A DNA stretch of 64,000 nt from Bacteroides intestinalis. GTDB taxonomy: Bacteria; Bacteroidota; Bacteroidia; Bacteroidales; Bacteroidaceae. The notes below the pieces were generated by a model, which had not been told where the DNA came from, did no database searches, and worked only from the letters and a program-made list of their open reading frames with translations. Of the stretch, positions 20,215 through 27,708 are shown piece after piece (the stretch's first letter is position 1; every line of letters begins with the position of its first letter). The DNA lies in contig NZ_QRZF01000007.1 of NCBI RefSeq assembly GCF_003464595.1, positions 62,001 through 126,000 of the forward strand. The letters are read 5' to 3'. The translations under genes were made by a program, and so were the position numbers.

Positions 20215-22275
20215 ATGAATAAAACCAAGACTAAAAAAAGCTTTTCTTATAGAGATTTGCTGTATAAAGTACTCATATTTATCGGCACGGTAGCTATTAT
20301 TGTATACTTCCTGCCGCGTGACGGCAAATTTAATTATCAGTTCGATATTGATAAGCCGTGGAAATATGGACAACTTATGGCTACATTCGATTTCCCTATC
20401 TATAAGGACGATGCAGTTGTGAAACGGGAGCAGGACAGTATTCTTGCTGCTTTCCAGCCTTATTATCAATTAGATAAAAGTATAGAGAAGACTGCTATCA
20501 GTAAGTTGAAAGCAGATTATCAAAGCCATCTGCGTGACATTGTTCCCTCTTCCGACTACATGCGTTATCTGGAAAAAAGATTGTCGGAAATTTATAAGGC
20601 GGGCATACTTTCTACAGAGGGACTCGACCAACTACGGCAAGACAGCACCACTGCCATTATGGTAATTGATGATAAACTTGCCAACCAACGAAGCACCGAA
20701 CAACTGTTTTCCGTAAAAGATGCCTATACCTATCTGCTTACTGCAGACACTGCACACTACTCACCTTTTATTTTACGACAGTGTTCTCTCAACGAATATC
20801 TGTATCCGAATCTGTCATACGATGAACAGCGTACGGAAACAGCCAAGAAAGAAACCCTCGATAATTATGCCTGGGCAAATGGCATAGTTGTAAGCGGACA
20901 GAAGATCATAGACCGGGGAGAAATTATAGATCAGGAAACTTATAATATTCTTGAAAGCCTACGGAAAGAATCTATTCAGCGTAGTGAGTCACTGGGACAG
21001 AAACGCTTGATACTAACTGGGCAAACACTGTTTGTCGGTATCTTTATTCTGTGCTTCATGCTTTATCTCGATTTGTTTCGCAAAGACTATTATGAACGTA
21101 AGGGCAGCCTGTCCCTACTCTTTACACTGATCATGTTTTATAGTGTGGTAACGGCCCTCATGGTAGCAAATAACATCTACAATGTTTACATTATTCCCTA
21201 TGCGATGCTACCGGTCATTATCCGTGTATTCCTCGACTCACGTACGGCATTCCTCACACAGGTAGTCACTATACTGATATGCTCCATTTGTTTACGCTAT
21301 CCGCATGAGTTCATACTCCTGCAACTGGCCGCCGGTCTGGTTGCCATATTCAGCCTGCGGGAATTATCACAGCGTTCGCAACTTTTCCGCACAGCCCTAC
21401 TGGTGATACTTACTTATGCTGCACTTTATTTCTCATTTGAGTTGATTACTGAGAACGACTTGTCGAAACTGAATGGAAGCATGTATACCTACTTCACAGT
21501 GAATGGAGTACTTCTATTGTTTACTTATCCGCTTTTATTCTTATTGGAGAAGACTTTCGGATTTACTTCCAACGTTACCCTGGTAGAACTTTCCAATATC
21601 AACAGTCCGTTGCTGCGTCGCTTGTCCGAAACAGTTCCGGGTACTTTCCAGCACTCCATGCAAGTGGCCAACCTTGCAGCAGAAGCTGCCAACCGTATTG
21701 GGGCAAAGAGCCAGTTAGTACGTACCGGCGCTTTATATCATGACATCGGCAAGATGGAAAATCCGGTATTCTTTACTGAAAACCAATCGGGAGGTGTCAA
21801 TCCGCACAAAAATCTCAGTTATGAACAAAGTGCACAGGTCATCATCAGCCATGTGACGGATGGACTGAAACTGGCTGAGAAGAACAACTTGCCTAAAGTG
21901 ATAAAAGACTTTATCAGTACTCACCACGGCAGGGGAAAAACGAAGTATTTCTATATTTCCTGGAAAAATGAACACCCGGACGAAGAACCGAACGAAGAAT
22001 TATTCACTTACCCGGGCCCGAATCCATTCACTCGTGAGACAGCTATCTTAATGATGGCAGATGCTGTGGAAGCCGCCTCCCGCAGTTTGCCCGAATATAC
22101 AGAAGATAGTATCAATAACCTGGTGGACAAGATTATTGATTCGCAAGTAGAAGAAGGTTACTTCAAAGAATGCCCTATCACCTTCAAGGATATCGCCACC
22201 GTAAAATCAGTTTTTAAAGAAAAATTGAAAACGATTTACCATACCCGTATCAGCTATCCCGAACTTAAAAAATAA
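20215..22275 (+). CDS. 7TM-HD phosphohydrolase, PgpH-type c-di-AMP phosphodiesterase
   Basis: A 686-aa membrane enzyme. An N-terminal TM helix (about residues 17-33) leads into an extracellular 7TMR-HDED domain, then about seven TM helices, then a cytosolic HD domain. The HD ligands are seen in FQHSMQVANL, LYHDIGKMENP and STHHGRGKTKYF. PgpH proteins hydrolyse the second messenger c-di-AMP; assignment is by family. I chose the ATG at 20215, because a TACTTTTC promoter-like box (20189-20196) lies between it and an upstream ATG. Two paralogous membrane proteins follow after 5 and 9 nt. Confidence 0.9.
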   Translation: MNKTKTKKSFSYRDLLYKVLIFIGTVAIIVYFLPRDGKFNYQFDIDKPWKYGQLMATFDFPIYKDDAVVKREQDSILAAFQPYYQLDKSIEKTAISKLKADYQSHLRDIVPSSDYMRYLEKRLSEIYKAGILSTEGLDQLRQDSTTAIMVIDDKLANQRSTEQLFSVKDAYTYLLTADTAHYSPFILRQCSLNEYLYPNLSYDEQRTETAKKETLDNYAWANGIVVSGQKIIDRGEIIDQETYNILESLRKESIQRSESLGQKRLILTGQTLFVGIFILCFMLYLDLFRKDYYERKGSLSLLFTLIMFYSVVTALMVANNIYNVYIIPYAMLPVIIRVFLDSRTAFLTQVVTILICSICLRYPHEFILLQLAAGLVAIFSLRELSQRSQLFRTALLVILTYAALYFSFELITENDLSKLNGSMYTYFTVNGVLLLFTYPLLFLLEKTFGFTSNVTLVELSNINSPLLRRLSETVPGTFQHSMQVANLAAEAANRIGAKSQLVRTGALYHDIGKMENPVFFTENQSGGVNPHKNLSYEQSAQVIISHVTDGLKLAEKNNLPKVIKDFISTHHGRGKTKYFYISWKNEHPDEEPNEELFTYPGPNPFTRETAILMMADAVEAASRSLPEYTEDSINNLVDKIIDSQVEEGYFKECPITFKDIATVKSVFKEKLKTIYHTRISYPELKK

Positions 22276-22280
22276 GAAAT

Positions 22281-23054
22281 ATGAAAGCAACTGCCCAAGA
22301 CCAGAAACGTACCGACAGCCTTCTGCAACACAAAGGCGTCCGGCTGCATGACATCCAGAGTTTCAGTTTCATGAAGCGTTTTCGCGAGGTTCCACGCAAA
22401 AGCAATCTGAAGGTCAAAGATAAATATGGTGCGGGCATCTTGACATTACACCTGAAACAGGGTAGCCAAAAGGCTTTTTATGTTCGCCCGTTCCAGAAGC
22501 CATCTTCTATTATCCGCTATTTGGTCTCGCAGAACATACCTTTTGATAATTCTATCTCGCGGGAACGGACAGCGGCGGAAATTCCGGCGACTACCTATCA
22601 GCGCCCGTCACTCTATATGTTTTATTTCTTTGTGCTTTTCATCACGTTCATGATATTGGGATATCAGGCTGTTGCATTCGGAAGTTGGTGGGCATATATT
22701 CTGGGCATCATTTCGTTCGGTATGAGTATCTACTTCATGCACATGCTGATGACACGCTTCTGCTATTTGAAGGTAGACAATAAAAGTCTCAGGATATATA
22801 GCGTAGGGCGTGAGATAGTGTATCCCTACGAAAAGATACTTAAAGTCAACTTTGACTTTGCACGCGAACAGGCTTTCACGCATGTGATGGAAATATTGGA
22901 TAAAGATTATCACTATCGTCTTTACTACATAGGCAGGGTATCCCGGCGAACACTGAATGACATTGCTGAGACACTGCAAAGTGCAGGTGTAGACGCTACA
23001 TGCAGCCTGAATGAAGATAAGAGATTCTATCAAGATAAACAGATTTTTCACTAA
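22281..23054 (+). CDS. Uncharacterised two-TM membrane protein (paralogue 1)
   Basis: A 257-aa protein of unknown function. About 110 residues of soluble N-terminal domain (IQSFSFMKRF and RYLVSQNIPFDN) come first, then two TM helices (about 115-155) and a C-terminal domain with YPYEKILKVNFDF and LQSAGVDATCSLNE. The same blocks in the same order occur in the next gene, so the two arose by tandem duplication. The fold around the two TM segments resembles PH-like membrane-anchored proteins, but that is only an impression. It begins 5 nt after the pgpH-type gene, so it is probably made with it. Confidence 0.85.
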   Translation: MKATAQDQKRTDSLLQHKGVRLHDIQSFSFMKRFREVPRKSNLKVKDKYGAGILTLHLKQGSQKAFYVRPFQKPSSIIRYLVSQNIPFDNSISRERTAAEIPATTYQRPSLYMFYFFVLFITFMILGYQAVAFGSWWAYILGIISFGMSIYFMHMLMTRFCYLKVDNKSLRIYSVGREIVYPYEKILKVNFDFAREQAFTHVMEILDKDYHYRLYYIGRVSRRTLNDIAETLQSAGVDATCSLNEDKRFYQDKQIFH

Positions 23055-23063
23055 GTAAGCGCT

Positions 23064-23798
23064 ATGGATTACACTCAAAATGAAACGGAAAAGCGCAAAG
23101 CTGAGCAGTACTTTTCCAGAAAGAAGATAAATCCGGAAGCTATCCAAAGCTTCTGCTTTATGCAGAATTATAAATTCCGGGTAGGTCCTTCAATTCTGAT
23201 CTTGCAATTGCGGTCCGGAAAAACAAAAATGCTCCGTCCAAACAAAACTGGTACGGAAGTTCTCCATTATTTATTGGATAAACAGATACCTTTCAGCAAT
23301 TATACTCCACAAGCAAAACAGGCAGTAACAGTACCGGAAAAGAGCTATTGGAGTATCTGGAATATACTATTCGACGTTTTCTATACAGCAGTTTTGCTTG
23401 TCTTAGGATATGTAATGCTAAAAGTCTTATTACAAGAGCCTACAGGCGAATACTTGGTAAAAGATATCGCCAAGTATTTTGCTCTGACTACCTATGTGAT
23501 ATGCTTTCCTATTGTTCTCTATTATCTTCTCTATAAGTGTCATAGCATTCGAACCGAGCATGAGGGTCTGGTCTTAAGCAACCGTTTTTCCAAACGGGTA
23601 TTACCTTACAATGAGATACGCAAGTTGAACTTCTGCATATTCTCTTCCAAACAGCCACGGGTATTTATAGAACTGATAGATAAGAACTTCTGCTACCAAC
23701 GTTATTTATTGGGATGGATGCCTCTCAAATCTGCAAAAGAGTTGGCGCTCCTGCTACAATCTTTAGGGATCGATGCAACCGACAGTATTAATCAATAA
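23064..23798 (+). CDS. Uncharacterised two-TM membrane protein (paralogue 2)
   Basis: A 244-aa protein, diverged copy of the preceding gene. Matching blocks are IQSFCFMQNYKF, LHYLLDKQIPFSNY, a hydrophobic pair at about residues 97-155, LPYNEIRKLNFCIF, and the ending LLQSLGIDATDSIN. No catalytic motif is visible. It is the last gene of the pgpH unit and is followed by a repeat-hairpin cluster. Confidence 0.85.
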   Translation: MDYTQNETEKRKAEQYFSRKKINPEAIQSFCFMQNYKFRVGPSILILQLRSGKTKMLRPNKTGTEVLHYLLDKQIPFSNYTPQAKQAVTVPEKSYWSIWNILFDVFYTAVLLVLGYVMLKVLLQEPTGEYLVKDIAKYFALTTYVICFPIVLYYLLYKCHSIRTEHEGLVLSNRFSKRVLPYNEIRKLNFCIFSSKQPRVFIELIDKNFCYQRYLLGWMPLKSAKELALLLQSLGIDATDSINQ

Positions 23799-23827
23799 GG
23801 CATAGCGGAAAGCTTCTCTATACCAAC

Positions 23828-23927
23828 GTTAATTCGTCCCACCATAAGGAACATTGCGTCCCCCTATAGAGAACATTGCGTTCCTCCATAAGGGGACGCA
23901 ATGTTCTCCATAAGGGAACGAATTAAC
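23828..23927. repeat. Nested inverted/direct repeat cluster, mutually exclusive hairpins
   Basis: An outer inverted repeat (GTTAATTCGTCCC at 23828-23840 with 23914-23927, one bulged base) encloses three copies of a 15-nt word: two direct (GAACATTGCGTCCCC from 23849; a near copy from 23871) and one inverted (23892-23906). The inverted copy pairs perfectly with the first, or with the second with one wobble, but not with both. CCATAAGG occurs three times between the words. It lies between the convergent ends of the paralogue pair and the phosphatase gene, so it can act as a terminator; the layered repeats go beyond what a terminator needs. Confidence 0.8.
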
Positions 23928-23972
23928 ATCCGCAGCTCCGGCATCTATCTATTACTAAGAAAAGGATTAGTA

Positions 23973-24452
23973 TTAGTTGCTTTGCGAAATACGCTCTAAC
24001 AATCCTGCGCAAGCATCCTCCAATAGATCGAGCACATACTCAAACCCTTCGGCTCCACCATAATATGGATCGGGCACGTGGTCGGCATGCGTAAAGCGGG
24101 TACAGTATTCCGTCATACGGTGTATCTTCTTCCATTCTTCCGGAGAAGGGGCACGATCTTTCAAGTCATCAATATTCCGGTCGTCCATCCCGATAATCAA
24201 ATCGAAATTATAGAAATCTTCCGTTCGCACGGGGCGCGAACGATGTGTGAGCTCGTAACCGCGACGAGTAGCATGGGCACGCATCCGACTATCAGGTAAT
24301 TCCCCCTGATGATAGGACAAGATACCGGCAGAGTCTATCACAAACTGATCTTCCAGTCCGGCTTCTGAAACCAAATGCTTCATCACACCTTCCGCAGAGG
24401 AAGAACGGCAAATATTACCTAAACAGACAAAAAGTATTCTACAAGGCTTCAT
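23973..24452 (-). CDS. Low-molecular-weight protein tyrosine phosphatase
   Basis: A 159-aa cytosolic phosphatase from the ATG at 24452 (MKPCRILFVCLGNICRSS); a GTG two codons upstream is an alternative. The P-loop CLGNICRSS carries the catalytic Cys and Arg (CX5R), and the general-acid loop is VPDPYYGG. Bacterial members often dephosphorylate tyrosine kinases that control polysaccharide export, but no such kinase is near here. A TATATTTG box at 24477-24484 on the minus strand probably belongs to its promoter. Confidence 0.93.
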   Translation of the reverse strand: MKPCRILFVCLGNICRSSSAEGVMKHLVSEAGLEDQFVIDSAGILSYHQGELPDSRMRAHATRRGYELTHRSRPVRTEDFYNFDLIIGMDDRNIDDLKDRAPSPEEWKKIHRMTEYCTRFTHADHVPDPYYGGAEGFEYVLDLLEDACAGLLERISQSN

Positions 24453-24587
24453 AAGCACATTTTTTATTTAAAAATGCAAATATAGAAGTTTTTTTTGCAT
24501 TCTCTTAAAATATTTCTTCTTCTCAGTTGTCAGCATATACAGAGAACGTTTTCAAAGCAATATGTAAATCATAAAAATTAGAACATC

Positions 24588-24986
24588 ATGAAAAAAAGAT
24601 TTTTTATTATATCTTTGTTTTGGGTATTAGCCATTGCGGCATTTGGAGCAATAGTCATGCTATTATGGAATTTCGTAGTACCCGGAGTCTTAGGACTGGC
24701 AGCCATCAACTTCTGGCAAGCTCTGGCATTGTTTGTACTTGCACGCATTCTCTTTGGAGGATTCCCGGGCAGAGGAGGTTTTCCCGGTCGTAGAGGAATG
24801 CCCGGTGGTAAAGAGGGTAACCCGTTCCGTGCTAAATGGGAGAAGATGTCTCCGGAAGAACGCAAGGATTTTATTAATAAAAGAAAGAAATTCGGATTTG
24901 GCGGTCCTTTCGGAAGAGACGGATTCTTCAATGAAAGAAACTTTGATAGAGACAACGGTAGCGAAACTCCCAAAGAGAATGAATAA
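24588..24986 (+). CDS. Small membrane protein coupled to the downstream ECF sigma factor
   Basis: A 132-aa protein with two hydrophobic helices (about residues 5-27 and 33-56). A glycine/arginine-rich stretch follows (GGFPGRGGFPGRRGMPGG) and then a charged tail with KMSPEERKDFINKRKKF. No known anti-sigma domain is recognisable. Its last codons overlap the sigma gene (ATGAATAA), so the two are translated together. That, and its membrane location, make a sensing or sigma-sequestering role possible, but this is inference only. Confidence 0.82.
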   Translation: MKKRFFIISLFWVLAIAAFGAIVMLLWNFVVPGVLGLAAINFWQALALFVLARILFGGFPGRGGFPGRRGMPGGKEGNPFRAKWEKMSPEERKDFINKRKKFGFGGPFGRDGFFNERNFDRDNGSETPKENE

Positions 24987-25548
24987 TCTGACTGGCAAAG
25001 ACAACAGTTTGGAAGAACTGATTGCAGAAAATCAACCCCGCTTGAAAGCATTTATCCGCAAGCGGGTTTCCACTAAAGAAGATGCCGAAGACATTCTGCA
25101 AGACGTGTTGTATCAGTTGGTGAAAACCATTGAAAGCACTTTCAATCCTATCGAGCAGGTTACAGCATGGCTATATCGCGTAGCACGAAATACCATTATC
25201 AATAAAGGCAAGAAAATGCAGGAAGAAGAACTGCCGGTTTCGAGCTATGATAAAGAAGACAATGTACTGAGTGAGTTCTCAGAAGTGCTGTTCAGCGATG
25301 CCCCGCCTACTCCGGAAATAGAATATATGCGGTCACTCGTTTGGCAAGAGCTTGAAACAGCTCTTGCCGAGCTACCACCCGAACAACGGGAAGCATTCGA
25401 ACTATTGGAAATGGAAGGATTGTCAGCCAAAGAAGTTGCCAGTGCCACCGGAATATCAGTCAACACTTTATTATCACGAAAACATTATGCCGTCATTCAT
25501 CTTCGCAAACGGCTGAAAGGACTGTATAACGATCTTCTAAATTACTAA
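24979..25548 (+). CDS. RNA polymerase sigma factor, ECF family
   Basis: A 189-aa sigma-70 family protein. Region 2 is seen at EDAEDILQDVLYQLVKT and WLYRVARNTIINKGKK. Region 4 carries LPPEQREAFELLEMEGLSAK followed by the helix-turn-helix EVASATGISVNTLLSRK. The ATG at 24979 overlaps the end of the upstream membrane-protein gene by 8 nt; longer frames inside that gene are rejected. A barrel-type outer-membrane protein gene starts 57 nt downstream and may be a target. No FecR-type anti-sigma gene is adjacent. Confidence 0.93.
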   Translation: MNNLTGKDNSLEELIAENQPRLKAFIRKRVSTKEDAEDILQDVLYQLVKTIESTFNPIEQVTAWLYRVARNTIINKGKKMQEEELPVSSYDKEDNVLSEFSEVLFSDAPPTPEIEYMRSLVWQELETALAELPPEQREAFELLEMEGLSAKEVASATGISVNTLLSRKHYAVIHLRKRLKGLYNDLLNY

Positions 25549-25605
25549 CCTCAGTTTTTAACTCTCTGTTTACCCACCGGGTAACAGCTATTCCCACAAA
25601 TATTT

Positions 25606-27705
25606 ATGAAAACAATAGTGTCAATTTTGACCATACTACTGTGTATGGCCAGCCCCTCCTATGCCCAACTCATTGCTAAAGATTCTACCGGAGTCATGGC
25701 TATCGCTCTGGATGAAGTAACCATCCAGGCACGGTCTGTCATTGAAAAAGGTGACCGGAAAGTAATTCTTCCGACCCAGAATCAACTAAAAATGTCGTCC
25801 AGTGGCATAGACTTATTAGGCAAATTACAACTTCCCCGAGTCACAGTTGACATTATGTCGGGCGAAATAACCACTTCCGGCAACGGAGAAGTACAATTAC
25901 GGATTAACGGTGTTCAGGTTACTTATACAGAGATATCCTCTCTCAGTCCCGAAGATATTCTTCGCATAGAATATCACGATACTCCGGGAGCACGCTACGG
26001 AAACGCTGCCGCCGTGATAGATTATATAACCAAAAATAAAAAGACAGGGGGTAGCATCAGCGGCGGTGCCATCCACAGCCTCAGCAGCAACCGTACTTCT
26101 ATTGACGATATGATTTCCGGAAGATATAACTACGGAAAGTCTGAAATCTCAGCCAACGTGCGGTATATACAACGCAAAGGAGACTGGACACGTGAGTATG
26201 ACGAACGCTTCATCTTCCCCGACAAGGAACTTCATCGCCTGGAAACCGGAGAACCAACGCTGTTCAATAAGAAGTTGTTAACTTCCAGCCTGAACTACAG
26301 CCTACAGGAGAAAGGAAAATATCTCTTTAATGCACAATTCAGATATACCCTGCAAGATAATCCTGCCGGATATGAAGACCGAAAGAGTAAGCTCTATACG
26401 TCTGATTCAGACATTCCGGTATCCATCTACGACCACACCAAAGAACGGAACCACTTGCCATCCCTCGATCTATACTATCAGCAAAATCTAAAGAATGACC
26501 AGCGACTCATATTCAATCTTGTCGGCACGTATATCAAGAGCAGCAATACACGCATTTATCAGGAGAACCAGGAAGGCATCGCCAATACAGAGTTATATTC
26601 CGATATTGCCGGAAAGAAGTATTCGCTGATAGCCGAAGGTATTTATGAGAAAAAATTAGGGCAAGGAGCACTAACGGGAGGCCTCAGACATATGCAATCT
26701 TATACAGACAACCGATATGAAGGAGAAGATGTGATGGACGTCCTTCTTAAACAAGCGGAAAGTTATGCTTATGCCGAGTATAAAGGTAAAATTCAGAATT
26801 GGGGATACATGGCAAATCTATCATTCAACCGTTTCTACTATAGCCAGAGAGATAACCATAGTGAAAGATATGACCTCCAACCTTCTCTCTTAGTATCTTA
26901 TAATCCTGTGGATAATCTGCATTTCCGCTATCATATCAATCTGAAAAACAATGCCCCTTCCATAGCCTATCTAAATGATGTGGAACAAAGAATCGACATC
27001 CTACAAACGCGTAGGGGCAACCCGGACTTAAAATCATTCCGCAGTACGATTCAGGATTTTAATGCAGTATTCAGTACAGGGATTTGCAGCATTGATGCAC
27101 TGGTGAGCTATGCATACGAGAAGAATCCCATCATGGAATCTGTGATTTATGAAGAAGGCATGTTCATCCGCACTTATGAAAACCAGAAGTCCTTCCAACA
27201 TCTGGCAGCGGAAATCACATTCAAGATAAAGCTCTGGAAAGATCATATCAGCCTTTCTGTTACACCGGGAATTAACCGGTATATAAGTACAGGAAACAAT
27301 TACCTGCACACCTATACCTTGAAAGAATTGCGTATTAACCTGGATGCTTCCTATAAAAACTGGCTTCTGAGCTTTATGACTATCACTCCACCCAACCGGT
27401 ATGTATACGGTGAACAATTGTTGAAAGGCGATCTGATGCATACACTTATGATAGGTTATAAGCAGCCGGCATGGTCTATTATGGCAGGAATACACAATCC
27501 ATTTATGAAAACTTACCGCTCAGAGAATGAGAACTGGTCTGCACTGAATCCTGTAAAATCGGATATACACAGTACGAACATGTCAAATACCATCGTTGTC
27601 AAACTTAACTTCAACCTGAACTTCGGACGACAATACAAAAGTACCAATAAGAGAATTCAGAATATGGATACAGATTCCGGTATTTTGCAGGGAACCAAAG
27701 AGTAG
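25606..27705 (+). CDS. Outer-membrane beta-barrel protein, TonB-dependent-receptor-like
   Basis: A 699-aa secreted protein with a signal peptide (MKTIVSILTILLCMASPSYA). A plug-like domain follows (DEVTIQARS, LPRVTVDIMSGEITTSGNGE, SLSPEDILRIEYHDTPGARYG). The long C-terminal region of alternating aromatic/polar strands is typical of the Bacteroidetes outer-membrane barrel family related to TonB receptors. No carboxypeptidase-like N-terminal extension and no SusD partner are present, so it is unlikely to be a classic Sus-type glycan importer. It follows the ECF sigma gene and ends 3 nt before the convergent priA stop. Confidence 0.85.
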   Translation: MKTIVSILTILLCMASPSYAQLIAKDSTGVMAIALDEVTIQARSVIEKGDRKVILPTQNQLKMSSSGIDLLGKLQLPRVTVDIMSGEITTSGNGEVQLRINGVQVTYTEISSLSPEDILRIEYHDTPGARYGNAAAVIDYITKNKKTGGSISGGAIHSLSSNRTSIDDMISGRYNYGKSEISANVRYIQRKGDWTREYDERFIFPDKELHRLETGEPTLFNKKLLTSSLNYSLQEKGKYLFNAQFRYTLQDNPAGYEDRKSKLYTSDSDIPVSIYDHTKERNHLPSLDLYYQQNLKNDQRLIFNLVGTYIKSSNTRIYQENQEGIANTELYSDIAGKKYSLIAEGIYEKKLGQGALTGGLRHMQSYTDNRYEGEDVMDVLLKQAESYAYAEYKGKIQNWGYMANLSFNRFYYSQRDNHSERYDLQPSLLVSYNPVDNLHFRYHINLKNNAPSIAYLNDVEQRIDILQTRRGNPDLKSFRSTIQDFNAVFSTGICSIDALVSYAYEKNPIMESVIYEEGMFIRTYENQKSFQHLAAEITFKIKLWKDHISLSVTPGINRYISTGNNYLHTYTLKELRINLDASYKNWLLSFMTITPPNRYVYGEQLLKGDLMHTLMIGYKQPAWSIMAGIHNPFMKTYRSENENWSALNPVKSDIHSTNMSNTIVVKLNFNLNFGRQYKSTNKRIQNMDTDSGILQGTKE

Positions 27706-27708
27706 CCC

